Shown here in pieces: positions 50,627 through 60,377 of a DNA stretch of 64,000 bases (its first letter is position 1; the number at the start of each line of letters is the position of its first letter). The DNA is taken from contig NZ_RBLC01000001.1 in NCBI RefSeq assembly GCF_003634455.1, positions 992,001 to 1,056,000 on the forward strand, in the 5' to 3' direction. The notes under the pieces are model-generated. The model was not told the DNA's origin. It did not search any database and saw only the letters and a list, made by a program, of their open reading frames with translations. Source of the DNA: Flavobacterium endophyticum. Lineage in GTDB: Bacteria; Bacteroidota; Bacteroidia; Flavobacteriales; Flavobacteriaceae. The position numbers and the translations under genes were made by a program.

Positions 50627-51016
50627 ATGAGAATTTTAAGTCAAAAATCCCTATTCATAAATGTTTCTTTCATAGCGTTTTTAACAATTTCTGCTCATTC
50701 ACAAGAAAGAAATATTAAGGTCACACAAGACCCAAAATTCGAGCAATTGTTGAATGAAAAGCGCAAAATCAACTCTTCTTTAACAGTTAACGAGCGTTAT
50801 AAAATCCAAATTTTTAATGGCGACAGCGAGAATGCAAAAAAAATGCTTCAGGAATTCAAAAAGGAGTTTAAAAATCTCGACGGAACGATCGTTTTCAACA
50901 CTCCAACTTATAAAGTTTGGATCGGAAATTTTAAGACAAAAATCGAAGCGGAACGCAATCTTATGGACCTGAAAAGGAAATACCCAAACGCATTGGTTAT
51001 AAAGCCAAGTAAGTAA
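50627..51016 (+). CDS. SPOR domain-containing protein
   Basis: Start chosen at ATG 50627 (MRILSQKSLFINVS), giving 129 residues; the TTG 21 bases upstream overlaps the -7 promoter element and cannot be the translation start. It has an N-terminal signal (to about ISAHSQE), a short linker and a C-terminal SPOR domain (YKIQIFNGDSENAKKML ... YKVWIGNFKTKIEAERNL), which binds denuded peptidoglycan glycan strands at septa. It is monocistronic and ends at a terminator shared with infB. Role in division or envelope is inferred from the SPOR domain. Confidence 0.85.
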   Translation: MRILSQKSLFINVSFIAFLTISAHSQERNIKVTQDPKFEQLLNEKRKINSSLTVNERYKIQIFNGDSENAKKMLQEFKKEFKNLDGTIVFNTPTYKVWIGNFKTKIEAERNLMDLKRKYPNALVIKPSK

Positions 51017-51050
51017 TGTAGTAGATTTCTAAAGCCTATAAAACAAAAAA

Positions 51051-51078
51051 AATCCCGATGTTTCCATCGGGATTTTTT
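51051..51078. terminator. Bidirectional terminator between SPOR gene and infB
   Basis: Perfect ten-base-pair stem AATCCCGATG/CATCGGGATT (51051-51060 with 51065-51074), loop TTTC, with A- and T-runs flanking, between the convergent SPOR gene and infB. Confidence 0.85.
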
Positions 51079-51100
51079 ATTGGTTGCTTAACAACCTAAA

Positions 51101-53983
51101 TTATTTCAGTTTTTTCTTAACGGCTACTTCTTGGAAGGCTTCGATAATATCATACTGTTCAATGTCATTGTAACCTTTGATTTGGATACCACAGTCATAA
51201 CCCTTAGCTACTTCTTTCACATCGTCTTTGAAACGTTTCAGCGTTGCTAATTCACCTGTGTAAATTACGACACCTTCACGGATCAAGCGGATTCTAGAGC
51301 TTCTGAAGATTTTACCATCTGTAACCATACATCCAGCAATTGTTCCAACTTTAGAAATCTTGAATGTTTCACGGATTTCGGCAGTTCCTGTAATCTCTTC
51401 TTTCATCTCTGGAGACAACATTCCTTCCATTGCATCTTTCAAGTCATCGATTGCATCATAGATGATCGAGTAGTTACGGATATCGATTTCTTCTTTGTCA
51501 GCTAATTGTTTCGCATTACCAGCTGGCCTTACGTTAAATCCGATAATGATCGCATCTGAAGCAGACGCCAACATAACATCGGTTTCTGTAATCGCACCAA
51601 CTCCTTTATGGATGATATTGATTTGTATTTCTTCTGTCGATAATTTAGAGAACGAGTCAGACAATGCTTCTACAGAACCATCCACGTCACCTTTCAAGAT
51701 AATGTTCAACTCTTTGAATTGGCCAAGTGCGATACGACGTCCGATTTCGGCCAACGTAATGTGTCTTTGCGTACGTACAGACTGCTCACGCATCAACTGC
51801 GTACGTTTTGCGGCGATTTGTTTCGCTTCTTTTTCGTCTTCAAAAACGTTGAACTTATCACCTGCTGTTGCCGCTCCATCCAAACCTAAAACAGATATTG
51901 GAGTCGAAGGTCCAGCTTCTTTGATTACGTTTCCACGTTCATCATGCATTGCTTTTACTTTACCGTGATGTTTACCGGCAAGCATATAATCACCTACTTT
52001 TAAAGTTCCGTCTTGAACTAAAACTGTAGAGATATAACCTCTACCTTTATCAAGGAAGGCTTCAACAACAGTTCCAGTTGCAGGCTTGTTCGGATTTGCC
52101 TTCAAATCTAAAAGTTCTGCCTCAAGCAATACTTTTTCTAGCAATTCTTTTACACCTAAACCTGTTTTTGCAGAAATATCATGAGATTGGATTTTTCCTC
52201 CCCAGTCTTCTACAAGCAAGTTCATCCCTGCTAATCTTTCTTTTATCTTTTCAGGATTTGCCGTAGGCTTATCCACTTTATTGATTGCGAAAATAATCGG
52301 CACATTAGCTGCTTGCGCATGGCTAATCGCTTCTTTTGTTTGTGGCATGATATCATCATCCGCTGCAATTACGATAATTGCAACGTCGGTTACCTGAGCA
52401 CCACGGGCACGCATCGCGGTAAACGCCTCGTGACCTGGAGTATCAAGGAAAGCGATTTTTTGTCCGTTTTCTAAAGTAACACCGTAAGCACCAATATGCT
52501 GCGTGATTCCACCAGACTCGCCAGCGATTACGTTTTCTTCACGGATATAATCCAGCAAAGATGTCTTACCGTGATCGACGTGACCCATTACGGTTACGAT
52601 AGGCGCTCTATAAACTAAGTCTTCTGGCTTGTCTTCAACAGTTTGGATTGCTTCTTCAAGTTCTGTCGTGATGAATTCAACATCATAACCAAACTCATCG
52701 GCAACAATTGTCAGAGTTTCCGCATCTAGACGCTGGTTCATGGTTACCATGATTCCAAGTGCCATACACGTTCCAATTACTTTTGTAATCGGCACATCCA
52801 TCATGATAGCAACTTCTCCTACAGTAACGAATTCTGTTACCTTGATTGTTTTGCTTCCTTCTTCGAATGCTCTTTGTTCGTCATCCGATTTTTGACGGTG
52901 CGTATCTCTTTTATCTCTTCTATATTTAGCCGCTTTAGATTTGCTTCCTTTTCCTTGAAGTTTCTCTAAAGTCTCTCTAATTTGGTTTTTAACTTCTTCT
53001 TCCGTAGGCTCAACTTTTGCTACAATAGCCGGTCTGTTACCTTTTACGAAACCTGGCCTAGCGCTTCTGTTTGCATTGTTTCCGCCAGCATTATTATTGC
53101 TGTTCGGACGAATAGCATTTCCGCCGCCTTGACCTGGCTGTCCGCCTGTTTGTGGCGCGCCTGGCTTTCCTGGAATTCTTTTTCTCTTGTTTTTATTATT
53201 ATTGTTCGCATTGGCACCTGCTGCTCCTGGAGCACCTGGCTTGTTTGGAACAATTTTCGGCTCTTCTTTTTTCTTTTTAGGCTTATTGAATTGAGATAAG
53301 TCAATAGTCTGTCCAGTAAAAGTAGTACCCGATAATTTTTGGTATTGTGTAGCGATTGCTTCTTCAGCAGGCTGATCACCTTCTGGTGTTGCTTTTGCTT
53401 CAGGAGTTTCTTTTTTGTCCTCTTTTTTGGCAACAGGAGCAACTTCAGGTTTCGCTTCTTCTTTTACGGTTTCAGCTTTTGGAGCAACAACTGGTTTTGG
53501 CTCAACCGGTTTTGAAACTTCTTGTTTTTCAACAGGAGCTTCTTTGACTGGTTCAGCAGGTTTTTCTGGAGCTGGAGTCGGTTCAGTGGCTTTTGGTGCT
53601 GGCTCTACCGCAGGAGATTTTGGCTCCAAATCGATTTTTCCAACTTGCTTCGGACCAGACAAAACAGCCTTAGCTTTGATAACTTCTTGACGTTGGCGCT
53701 CTTCCTCTTGCTTGCGTTTCTCCTCTATTTCGCGCTCTCTTTCTACACGCAATGCTTCTTTCTCTTTCCTTTTTTCTTCTCCAACTTCTTTAGAAGCCTC
53801 TTTTTTCCCTTTATCGCCAGCAAATTGACTTTGCAGAATATCGTATTCCTTGTCAGATATTTTCGCGTTTGGGTTTGCATCAATAGCAATTCCCTTATCT
53901 TTTAGATAATCAACGGCCCTATCTAACGAAATATTCAATTCCCTTAAAACCTTGTTAATTCTTATTACTCTCTCTTCAGACAT
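51101..53983 (-). CDS. infB: Translation initiation factor IF-2
   Basis: A 960-residue IF-2. The first ~60 residues are the IF2 N-terminal helix domain ([19 protein letters not shown]), then a long low-complexity region to about 330 (Lys/Glu/Arg coiled coil, Ala/Pro/Glu repeats, then Asn/Gly stretch), followed by IF2N, the G domain (GHVDHGKTS at 467-475, TPGHEAF, NKVDKP), domain II and the C-terminal fMet-tRNA-binding domain. It loads fMet-tRNA on the 30S subunit. It is the last gene in rimP-nusA-infB, with 43 bases after nusA and a terminator after its stop. The extended linker is lineage-typical. Confidence 0.97.
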   Translation of the reverse strand: MSEERVIRINKVLRELNISLDRAVDYLKDKGIAIDANPNAKISDKEYDILQSQFAGDKGKKEASKEVGEEKRKEKEALRVEREREIEEKRKQEEERQRQEVIKAKAVLSGPKQVGKIDLEPKSPAVEPAPKATEPTPAPEKPAEPVKEAPVEKQEVSKPVEPKPVVAPKAETVKEEAKPEVAPVAKKEDKKETPEAKATPEGDQPAEEAIATQYQKLSGTTFTGQTIDLSQFNKPKKKKEEPKIVPNKPGAPGAAGANANNNNKNKRKRIPGKPGAPQTGGQPGQGGGNAIRPNSNNNAGGNNANRSARPGFVKGNRPAIVAKVEPTEEEVKNQIRETLEKLQGKGSKSKAAKYRRDKRDTHRQKSDDEQRAFEEGSKTIKVTEFVTVGEVAIMMDVPITKVIGTCMALGIMVTMNQRLDAETLTIVADEFGYDVEFITTELEEAIQTVEDKPEDLVYRAPIVTVMGHVDHGKTSLLDYIREENVIAGESGGITQHIGAYGVTLENGQKIAFLDTPGHEAFTAMRARGAQVTDVAIIVIAADDDIMPQTKEAISHAQAANVPIIFAINKVDKPTANPEKIKERLAGMNLLVEDWGGKIQSHDISAKTGLGVKELLEKVLLEAELLDLKANPNKPATGTVVEAFLDKGRGYISTVLVQDGTLKVGDYMLAGKHHGKVKAMHDERGNVIKEAGPSTPISVLGLDGAATAGDKFNVFEDEKEAKQIAAKRTQLMREQSVRTQRHITLAEIGRRIALGQFKELNIILKGDVDGSVEALSDSFSKLSTEEIQINIIHKGVGAITETDVMLASASDAIIIGFNVRPAGNAKQLADKEEIDIRNYSIIYDAIDDLKDAMEGMLSPEMKEEITGTAEIRETFKISKVGTIAGCMVTDGKIFRSSRIRLIREGVVIYTGELATLKRFKDDVKEVAKGYDCGIQIKGYNDIEQYDIIEAFQEVAVKKKLK

Positions 53984-54026
53984 AAAACCTTTTTATTATT
54001 ACCTTTTTTGTTGTGTTGTTGTGAAT

Positions 54027-55271
54027 TTAGTCTTCGAACTCTTCTTTCAAAATCCTTATCACATCAAGGATCGTCTCTTCTTCTAAATCGGTTCTTCTGA
54101 CTAAATCATTCACATCTTGTTTTAAGATGCTTCTTGCGGTATCCAATCCGATTTTCGCGAATTCTTCGATTACCCAAGCTTCAATTTCGTCAGAGAATTC
54201 AGTTAATTCAACATCGTCCTCTTCTTCTGCGATATTACCTTCACGGATAACATCTAATTCATATCCTGTCAAAAGTCCAGCCAATTTGATATTATGACCT
54301 CCTCTACCGATGGCTTTCGACACTTCTTCTAACTTCAAGAAAACATCAGCTCTTTTGGTTTCTTCGTTGATTTTGATTGAAGAAACTTTTGCAGGGCTTA
54401 ATGCTCTTGTTATAAACAGCTGCGTGTTTGTTGTATAATTGATAACGTCGATATTTTCGTTTCCAAGTTCACGAACAATGCCGTGGATTCTTGAACCTTT
54501 CATACCTACGCAGGCTCCAACTGGATCAATTCTGTCATCATACGAATCAACAGCTACTTTTGCTTTTTCACCTGGAATTCTAACCACGCCTTTGATCGTA
54601 ATCAAACCGTCGAAAACCTCAGGAATTTCTTGCTCAAACAATTTTTCTAAAAACTTCTCCGAAGTTCTAGACATGATAATTTGAGGCTTGTTCCCTTTTA
54701 ATTCCACATTTTCAATGATTCCTCTAACATTATCTCCTTTTCTGAAAAAGTCAGATGGAATTTGTTTTTCTTTTGGAAGTACGATTTCGTTCCCTTCATC
54801 ATCCACCAAAATTACAGCTCTTGGACGAACGTGATGTACTTCGGCAGTATAAATATCGCCAATTAAATCTTTAAATTGCTTATAAAGATTCGTATTATCG
54901 TGTTCGTGTATTTTTGAAATCAGATTTTGGCGTAACGCTAAGATAGCTCTTCTTCCTAAATCGATTAATTTTACTTCTTCAGAAACTTCTTCTCCAATCT
55001 CGAAATCCGGCTCAATCTTTCTTGCTTCGGTTAATGTAATCTCTTCATTTTCGAAATCTAGATCTTCGTCTGCAACAATAACTCTTCTTCTCCAAATTTC
55101 CATATCGCCTTTATCAGGATTGATAATGATATCGAAATTATCATCAGAACCATACTTCTTTTTCAATGCATTTCTAAACACATCTTCCAAAATCGCCATA
55201 AGCGTTACACGATCAATTAGCTTGTCGTCTTTGAACTCTGAAAATGACTCGATTAATGCAATATTCTCCAT
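54027..55271 (-). CDS. nusA: Transcription termination/antitermination protein NusA
   Basis: A 414-residue NusA: N-terminal RNAP-binding domain (about 1-125), S1 domain (VRGIIENVELKGNKPQI), two KH domains (RALSPAKVSSIKI and GRGGHNIKLAGLLTG), and a short acidic C-terminal tail. It lacks the two acidic repeats of E. coli NusA (495 residues), as in many non-proteobacteria. It modulates pausing, termination and antitermination. It lies between rimP (14-base gap) and infB (43-base gap) in the classic order. Confidence 0.96.
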   Translation of the reverse strand: MENIALIESFSEFKDDKLIDRVTLMAILEDVFRNALKKKYGSDDNFDIIINPDKGDMEIWRRRVIVADEDLDFENEEITLTEARKIEPDFEIGEEVSEEVKLIDLGRRAILALRQNLISKIHEHDNTNLYKQFKDLIGDIYTAEVHHVRPRAVILVDDEGNEIVLPKEKQIPSDFFRKGDNVRGIIENVELKGNKPQIIMSRTSEKFLEKLFEQEIPEVFDGLITIKGVVRIPGEKAKVAVDSYDDRIDPVGACVGMKGSRIHGIVRELGNENIDVINYTTNTQLFITRALSPAKVSSIKINEETKRADVFLKLEEVSKAIGRGGHNIKLAGLLTGYELDVIREGNIAEEEDDVELTEFSDEIEAWVIEEFAKIGLDTARSILKQDVNDLVRRTDLEEETILDVIRILKEEFED

Positions 55272-55285
55272 GCCTATTCTTTAAA

Positions 55286-55750
55286 TTAAAATGTTATTGT
55301 AACAATTGCTTCTTTTATGTCGGTATACGGAAGTTCTTGTCTTTTTTCAACAGTTTCTTTTCCTTTACCTATTTTTTTTGGTTCTCTGGCAGTCCATGTC
55401 AATGTGATAAATTCATCATTCGCATCAACAAGTTCTGCAGTTATGATTTCAGTTGCAGTCTTCACTTGTAAAGTCCTGCCGATATTTTTCTTATACTGCC
55501 TTACTAATTTCAATGGAGCTGAAACACCTCCTGAGGCTACCTCCAAAGAAAAATCTTGTTCTTCTCTATCGAGATTATGTTCAATAGCACGGCTGATATC
55601 AATACAGTCTTGCAAAGTTACGCCATTATCTCCATCTAAAGTAACAATAATTTTGAAAGCATCTGTAATTGAAAGATCAATAAGAAAGATCGACGGCTTT
55701 TCTTCAAGACCTGCATTTAATAACTCGCTAACTTTTTCTTTAAATGTCAT
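55286..55750 (-). CDS. rimP: Ribosome maturation factor RimP
   Basis: A 154-residue RimP from ATG 55750 ([14 protein letters not shown]); the ATG at 55786 would overlap the leader hairpin and prepend an unlikely segment. Both domains are visible: the alpha/beta N-terminal part ([24 protein letters not shown], read in pieces) and the SH3-like C-terminal part ([17 protein letters not shown]...ITLTW). RimP assists 30S assembly. It heads rimP-nusA-infB, with a terminator-type hairpin starting 9 bases before its ATG and a -7 promoter element further upstream. Confidence 0.94.
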   Translation of the reverse strand: MTFKEKVSELLNAGLEEKPSIFLIDLSITDAFKIIVTLDGDNGVTLQDCIDISRAIEHNLDREEQDFSLEVASGGVSAPLKLVRQYKKNIGRTLQVKTATEIITAELVDANDEFITLTWTAREPKKIGKGKETVEKRQELPYTDIKEAIVTITF

Positions 55751-55758
55751 ATTTTTAT

Positions 55759-55784
55759 AAAAAGAGGGGACAATTAGTCCCCTC
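55759..55784 (-). promoter_or_regulatory. Leader attenuator/terminator hairpin of rimP-nusA-infB
   Basis: Minus strand: perfect eight-base-pair stem GAGGGGAC/GTCCCCTC (55764-55784) with a five-base loop TAATT and five T after it, ending nine bases before the rimP ATG. It is downstream of the predicted promoter at 55813-55820, so it lies inside the operon leader and would stop transcription before the first gene unless overridden. The plus strand has no T-run, so it is not a terminator there. Confidence 0.65.
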
Positions 55785-55812
55785 ATTATTTAAGTTTTAA
55801 TAAATAACGGTG

Positions 55813-55820
55813 CAAATATA
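55813..55820 (-). promoter_or_regulatory. Putative -7 promoter element for rimP-nusA-infB
   Basis: TATATTTG on the minus strand matches TAnnTTTG, about 63 bases upstream of the rimP ATG. The -33 region is TTTT rather than TTG. Confidence 0.45.
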
Positions 55821-55856
55821 GTGTTTTTTTTCTATATTGAAAATCATTGTAGTATA

Positions 55857-55888
55857 TTGTGCCATGTTAAATTAAATTCTTACCTTTA
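55857..55888 (+). promoter_or_regulatory. Putative promoter of the universal stress protein gene
   Basis: TTG at 55857-55859, 21-base spacer, TACCTTTA at 55881-55888 (one mismatch to TAnnTTTG), 46 bases before the ATG at 55935. Divergent from the rimP promoter. Confidence 0.35.
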
Positions 55889-55934
55889 TGTAAGAAAAAC
55901 AAACTATCTTTCATACAACCTTACACTCAAAATT

Positions 55935-56759
55935 ATGAAAAAAATTTTAGTTCCAACCGATTTTTCTGATCATGCAGAATATGCTTTAAAAGTTGCGGCA
56001 CAGATAGCAAAAAACAACAATGGCGAGATCGTTCTCCTTCACATGCTGGAGCTTCCAGGACAAGGAAGCGATGCAATTGGGTCTGGTAGCGACATCCCTG
56101 AAATCATGTTTTTCAAAAACAAGGCTATTGAAAAATTAGAAAGCCTGATGGACATCAGCTATCTTGAAGGAATCTCTGTTTCTGAAATCATACAGTTTGA
56201 AAAAACATTCGAAGGAATCATCAATATCAGCAAAAAAAATAACGTAGATTTAATCGTGATGGGTTCTCATGGAGCGAGTGGCTTCCAAGAAATGTTCATC
56301 GGATCCAACACTGAAAAAGTAGTGCGCTCTTCTGACATCCCTGTTTTGGTCATCAAAAAAGAAGAAGGCGAATTCAGTGTAGAAAAATTCGTATTTGCTT
56401 CTGATTTTTCTGAAGAAATAAAAGGTTCTTTTTCAAAAGTCGTAGAGTTTGCCAATAAATTCAATGCACATCTTAATTTGGTAATGATCAACACTCCGAA
56501 CAGCTTTAAGCCAACCGATGTGGCTAAGAAAATAATGCACGATTTTGTATCAAGCTTTAATGTCAGCAATTTTACGACTCATATCTATAACGACACGAAT
56601 ATCGAAAAAGGAATCCTCAATTTCGCAAAAAGCATCGATGCCGATTTGATTGGAATGAGTACTCACGGAAGAAAAGGTCTTTCTCACTTTTTCAACGGCA
56701 GTATCAGTGAAGATTTGGTGAATCATGCACAAAGACCGGTTGTCACTTTTAAGATCTAA
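55935..56759 (+). CDS. Universal stress protein with two tandem Usp domains
   Basis: The start is ATG 55935 (MKKILVPTDFSDHAEYALK), giving 274 residues; the frame extends upstream but the extra codons do not resemble the family. Two UspA domains are present: residues 1-145 with GSHGASGFQEMFIGSNTEKV (G-2x-G-9x-G-S/T nucleotide-binding loop) and about 150-274 with STHGRKGLSHFFNGS. Usp proteins bind ATP or act in stress survival; the exact role is unknown. It is convergent with tRNA-Gln, sharing a terminator. Confidence 0.92.
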   Translation: MKKILVPTDFSDHAEYALKVAAQIAKNNNGEIVLLHMLELPGQGSDAIGSGSDIPEIMFFKNKAIEKLESLMDISYLEGISVSEIIQFEKTFEGIINISKKNNVDLIVMGSHGASGFQEMFIGSNTEKVVRSSDIPVLVIKKEEGEFSVEKFVFASDFSEEIKGSFSKVVEFANKFNAHLNLVMINTPNSFKPTDVAKKIMHDFVSSFNVSNFTTHIYNDTNIEKGILNFAKSIDADLIGMSTHGRKGLSHFFNGSISEDLVNHAQRPVVTFKI

Positions 56760-56776
56760 AAAATACCGATTATAAA

Positions 56777-56811
56777 CAAAAAAACCTCTCAATTTCTTGA
56801 GAGGTTTTTTG
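56777..56811. terminator. Terminator shared by the Usp gene and tRNA-Gln
   Basis: Ten-base-pair perfect stem AACCTCTCAA/TTGAGAGGTT (56783-56792 with 56797-56806) with loop TTTC, A-run on one side and T-run on the other. It follows the Usp stop on the plus strand and the tRNA 3' end on the minus strand. Confidence 0.85.
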
Positions 56812-56882
56812 TTGGCTTACTAGGACTCGAACCTAGAACGACTGGACCAAAACCAGCTGTGTTACCATTACACCATAAGCCA
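56812..56882 (-). tRNA. tRNA-Gln (anticodon UUG)
   Basis: Minus strand 71-base cloverleaf: acceptor stem TGGCTTA/TAAGCCA, D-arm region, anticodon stem CTGG/CCAG closing the seven-base loop TTTTGGT with anticodon TTG, and T-arm CTAGGTTCGAGTCCTAG. The discriminator is A and CCA is not encoded, so it must be added by nucleotidyltransferase. The terminator directly follows. Confidence 0.93.
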
Positions 56883-57025
56883 ATACTGCTTGATTGCGGG
56901 TGCAAATTTAGTACAAAAAATATATTGCGCAAATTTTTCTTCAATTTTTATTGAATATTTTTTTTTTGGCTTTTCGTTAAATAAAAAAGCATTTTCTTTG
57001 CAAGTATAAATTTTATTAGTTCTCT

Positions 57026-60000
57026 ATGGTATCTTTCAACTTTAAAAAATGGAATACAATTTTGGGATGGTCGGTTTTTGCGATTGCATTAGTGACTTAC
57101 TCCCTGACTGTTGAACCCACATTAAGTTTCTGGGATTGCGGCGAATACATCTCTACAGCAGCAAAACTTGAGGTAGGACACCCTCCTGGAGCTCCTCTTT
57201 ATCAAATGATGGGCGCCTTCTTTGCCATGTTTGCTACAGATGCTTCAAAAGTCGCATTAATGGTCAATATGATGTCCGTTTTTTCAAGTGCATTTACCAT
57301 TCTTTTTATGTTTTGGTCATTGACCATGTTATTAAAAAAGCTTGTTTCTAGATTTTCAGAAATCGATACTAACACTGCTATTGCCATTTTAGGAAGTGCT
57401 TTTGTAGGTTCTTTAGCCTATACTTTCTCTGATAGTTTCTGGTTTAATGCTGTAGAAGCTGAAGTTTATGCCATGGCAAGTTTGCTGATAGCCGTATTAT
57501 TCTGGCTTGGATTGCGTTGGGAACAAGATATGGATACGCCACGCGGAAACCGATGGCTATTGCTGATTTCATTAATCGTAGGACTTTCTTTCGGTGTCCA
57601 TTTCATGGCCTTGCTTACGATTCCTTCTATTGGATTTTTATACTACTTTAAACACTATAAGACGGTTACGGTCAAAAATTTCATCATTGCAAATATCGTA
57701 GTAGTTTCTATCTTGCTTTTCATATTCAAGTTGCTTTTACCATTGACGATGGGATTCTTCGGAAAAACCGAAGTTTTTATGGTCAACAGCCTAGGAATGC
57801 CATTTGATTCAGGGACTATTTTTGTAGCGCTTTTATTCGTAGCCGCTTTCTATTTCGGATTAAAATACACGAAGCAAAAAGGTTATGTACAATACAACAC
57901 GATGATTTTGTGCATCCTGTTTATTTTAATCGGATTTTCAACATGGATGATGCTTCCGATTCGCGCCAACGCAAACACCGTTATCAACGAGAACAAGCCT
58001 TCGGATGCTAGAGAGGTTTTGGCTTACTATAACAGGGAACAATACGGAGTAAATCCATTATTCTACGGACCACAGTTTTCTGATACGTATGCTGGATTGG
58101 ACAAGAAAAACCCGTATTTAGACAAAGCGCCTAACTACGAAAGAGATTACAAAACCGGAAAATATGTGATTGTAAACAATTACAAAAATGCCGAGCAGAA
58201 TACAGACGACAATCATAAGACATTCCTTCCAAGAATGTGGAGCCCGGAACATGCCGAAAACTATATGACATTCACGCATGTCTTGAATTTCAGAATGGAT
58301 CCTAACTATGCTTACGAAGAAGAATTGCCAAGATATGGCATCAATCCTAATGATTTGTCTGAAGAAGAATTGGCACACTATACGTCACAATTGCGTGCCG
58401 AAATGGAGAAAAATGTAGCAGAATTCAGAAGAGCCTATGCTTCTGGACAAATTGATACGGAAGGATACCACAAATTCCTGAAATCTTATGGCGATTATCT
58501 GATTATTGACAAGCCGACAACTGCGGACAATATCAAATTCATGTTTGAATACCAATTCGGCTATATGTATTGGAGATATTTGATGTGGAATTTCACAGGA
58601 AGGCAAAACGACAACCAAGGAAAATATGACAATCTAGATGGAAACTGGATGAGTGGTGTCAAATTTATTGACGAAGCTCGCTTAGGCTCTCAGGAGAATC
58701 TTCCTGCAGATGTCTTAAACAACAAAGGACGAAATTTATACTTTTTCTTGCCTTTTATACTTGGAATCATTGGATTAATCTATCACGCCAACAAAGACCT
58801 TAAAGGCTTTTATGTATTGCTAGCCTTGTTTTTATTCACTGGACTGGCATTGAAAATTTATCTTAACGAAAGGCCGTTTGAACCTCGCGAAAGAGATTAC
58901 GCCTTGGTAGGATCGTTCTATGTTTTTGCAATCTGGATCGGATTTGGTGTCTATGCAATATTCGATTTTATCAAAAAATGGCTCAATCCAAAGATTGCAG
59001 GACCAGTTGTTATCGCCACCACGCTATTGGCAGCTCCAGTCCTAATGGCTTCTCAAAACTGGGACGACCATGACCGTTCTGGAAAATATACCGCAATTGC
59101 CATGGCAAAAGCCTATCTGAATTCTTGCGAACCTAATGCGATTCTATTCACCATTGGTGATAACGATACGTTCCCGTTATGGTATGCTCAAGAAATTGAA
59201 AAAGTACGTACAGATATCCGTATCGTAAACACCAGCCTTTTCATGACAGATTGGTATATCGACCAAATGAAGGCTAAAGCATATGAATCGGAACCATTGC
59301 CGATAACTTTCAAGCACGAACAATATGTCGGCGACAAGCTGGATTATTCCATCCACAGGCCGCAGACGGAGAAGAGATGGAACATCAACGACTTTATGAA
59401 CTTCCTTTCTCTTAATGACCCTAGAGCATTGTATGAGATTCCTAATGGTCAAAAAATCCATTATTTCCCAACAAACAAAATCAGGATTCCTATCAACAAG
59501 GAAGAAATTATAGCCAACAAAGTAGTTTCTCCTAAATATTATGATTCGATCGTGCCGTATATCGACATTGACATTAAAGATAATGCTTTGTACAAAAACC
59601 GATTGATGATGTTGAATGTCGTAGCCAACAATAACTGGAAACGTCCAATCTATTTCACAGGCGGAAGCTTTGGAGACGACGATTACCTTTGGATGAAAAA
59701 CTACCTCCAATTAGACGGAATGGTTTACAAGCTAGTACCGGTAAAAACATCTATGGAAAAAGCACCAAGTCCGATGGACATGGGACAGATTGATTCTGAC
59801 AAAATGTATGATATCGTAATGAAATGGGACTGGGGCAATGGCGGAAGCACAAAAATCTACCACGACCCAGAAACACGCAAGAACAGCATCAGCTACAGAA
59901 CGAACCTAGCGCGATTGATGGAACAGCTTATCAACGAAGGCAAACCTAAAAAAGCAAAAGACATTATTGATCTGGCTATGAAAGAAATGCCAATCGACCA

Positions 60001-60307
60001 ATATGGTTATTATGCTTTTGTAGAACCATTCGCTGGCGGCTATTATGAAATAGGCGAAAAAGAAAAAGCCAGAGACATCTTGAAAAAACTGATAAAGAAA
60101 TATCAAGAAAATCTGACGTATTTCAAAACGTTCTCAGCAACCGAACAGAATGATTATTACGTAGACATCGTTACCGATATCGAACGCTATAGAGGACTGT
60201 TAGAAGTCATGAAAGATCGTGGCGATAAAGAGTTTTATGAAGCAAGCCGAAAAGACTTCAACTCTTATAACACCATGTTCAAGCGTTTTGAACGAGACAA
60301 TGAATAA
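57026..60307 (+). CDS. DUF2723 family membrane protein (protein O-mannosyltransferase-like, GT117)
   Basis: A 1,093-residue protein of the Bacteroidota DUF2723 family. The N-terminal half has at least ten transmembrane helices (first about 12-30), with the GT-C hallmark SFWDCGEYISTAAKLEVGHP in the first loop, where the Asp/Glu resemble the catalytic residue of lipid-linked glycosyltransferases, plus HPPGAPLYQMM. The C-terminal part is soluble and periplasmic or cytoplasmic, with TPR-like repeats near 970-1090 (KAKDIIDLAMKEMPIDQYG). It probably transfers a sugar from a lipid carrier, but substrate is unknown. No TAnnTTTG promoter is perfect here (TTTCTTTG at 56993). A strong terminator follows. 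Confidence 0.85.
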   Translation: MVSFNFKKWNTILGWSVFAIALVTYSLTVEPTLSFWDCGEYISTAAKLEVGHPPGAPLYQMMGAFFAMFATDASKVALMVNMMSVFSSAFTILFMFWSLTMLLKKLVSRFSEIDTNTAIAILGSAFVGSLAYTFSDSFWFNAVEAEVYAMASLLIAVLFWLGLRWEQDMDTPRGNRWLLLISLIVGLSFGVHFMALLTIPSIGFLYYFKHYKTVTVKNFIIANIVVVSILLFIFKLLLPLTMGFFGKTEVFMVNSLGMPFDSGTIFVALLFVAAFYFGLKYTKQKGYVQYNTMILCILFILIGFSTWMMLPIRANANTVINENKPSDAREVLAYYNREQYGVNPLFYGPQFSDTYAGLDKKNPYLDKAPNYERDYKTGKYVIVNNYKNAEQNTDDNHKTFLPRMWSPEHAENYMTFTHVLNFRMDPNYAYEEELPRYGINPNDLSEEELAHYTSQLRAEMEKNVAEFRRAYASGQIDTEGYHKFLKSYGDYLIIDKPTTADNIKFMFEYQFGYMYWRYLMWNFTGRQNDNQGKYDNLDGNWMSGVKFIDEARLGSQENLPADVLNNKGRNLYFFLPFILGIIGLIYHANKDLKGFYVLLALFLFTGLALKIYLNERPFEPRERDYALVGSFYVFAIWIGFGVYAIFDFIKKWLNPKIAGPVVIATTLLAAPVLMASQNWDDHDRSGKYTAIAMAKAYLNSCEPNAILFTIGDNDTFPLWYAQEIEKVRTDIRIVNTSLFMTDWYIDQMKAKAYESEPLPITFKHEQYVGDKLDYSIHRPQTEKRWNINDFMNFLSLNDPRALYEIPNGQKIHYFPTNKIRIPINKEEIIANKVVSPKYYDSIVPYIDIDIKDNALYKNRLMMLNVVANNNWKRPIYFTGGSFGDDDYLWMKNYLQLDGMVYKLVPVKTSMEKAPSPMDMGQIDSDKMYDIVMKWDWGNGGSTKIYHDPETRKNSISYRTNLARLMEQLINEGKPKKAKDIIDLAMKEMPIDQYGYYAFVEPFAGGYYEIGEKEKARDILKKLIKKYQENLTYFKTFSATEQNDYYVDIVTDIERYRGLLEVMKDRGDKEFYEASRKDFNSYNTMFKRFERDNE

Positions 60308-60324
60308 AAATTAAAATCCTAAAA

Positions 60325-60363
60325 TGTGCCAATTTGAAATTACAAATTGGCACATTTTTTCTT
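60325..60363 (+). terminator. Terminator between DUF2723 gene and polysaccharide deacetylase
   Basis: Eleven-base-pair perfect stem TGTGCCAATTT/AAATTGGCACA (60325-60335 with 60344-60354), eight-base loop, followed by T-run. It overlaps an upstream ATG at 60324 and so rules that out as the deacetylase start. Confidence 0.85.
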
Positions 60364-60377
60364 TAAAAAGATTTGAT

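Noticed and set aside
55751..55786. ATG at 55786 as the rimP start
   Set aside because: It would place the leader hairpin in the coding region and prepend 12 residues unlike RimP.
60324..60377. ATG at 60324 as the deacetylase start
   Set aside because: It lies within the terminator stem of the preceding gene; the ATG at 60378 begins the family's normal N-terminus.
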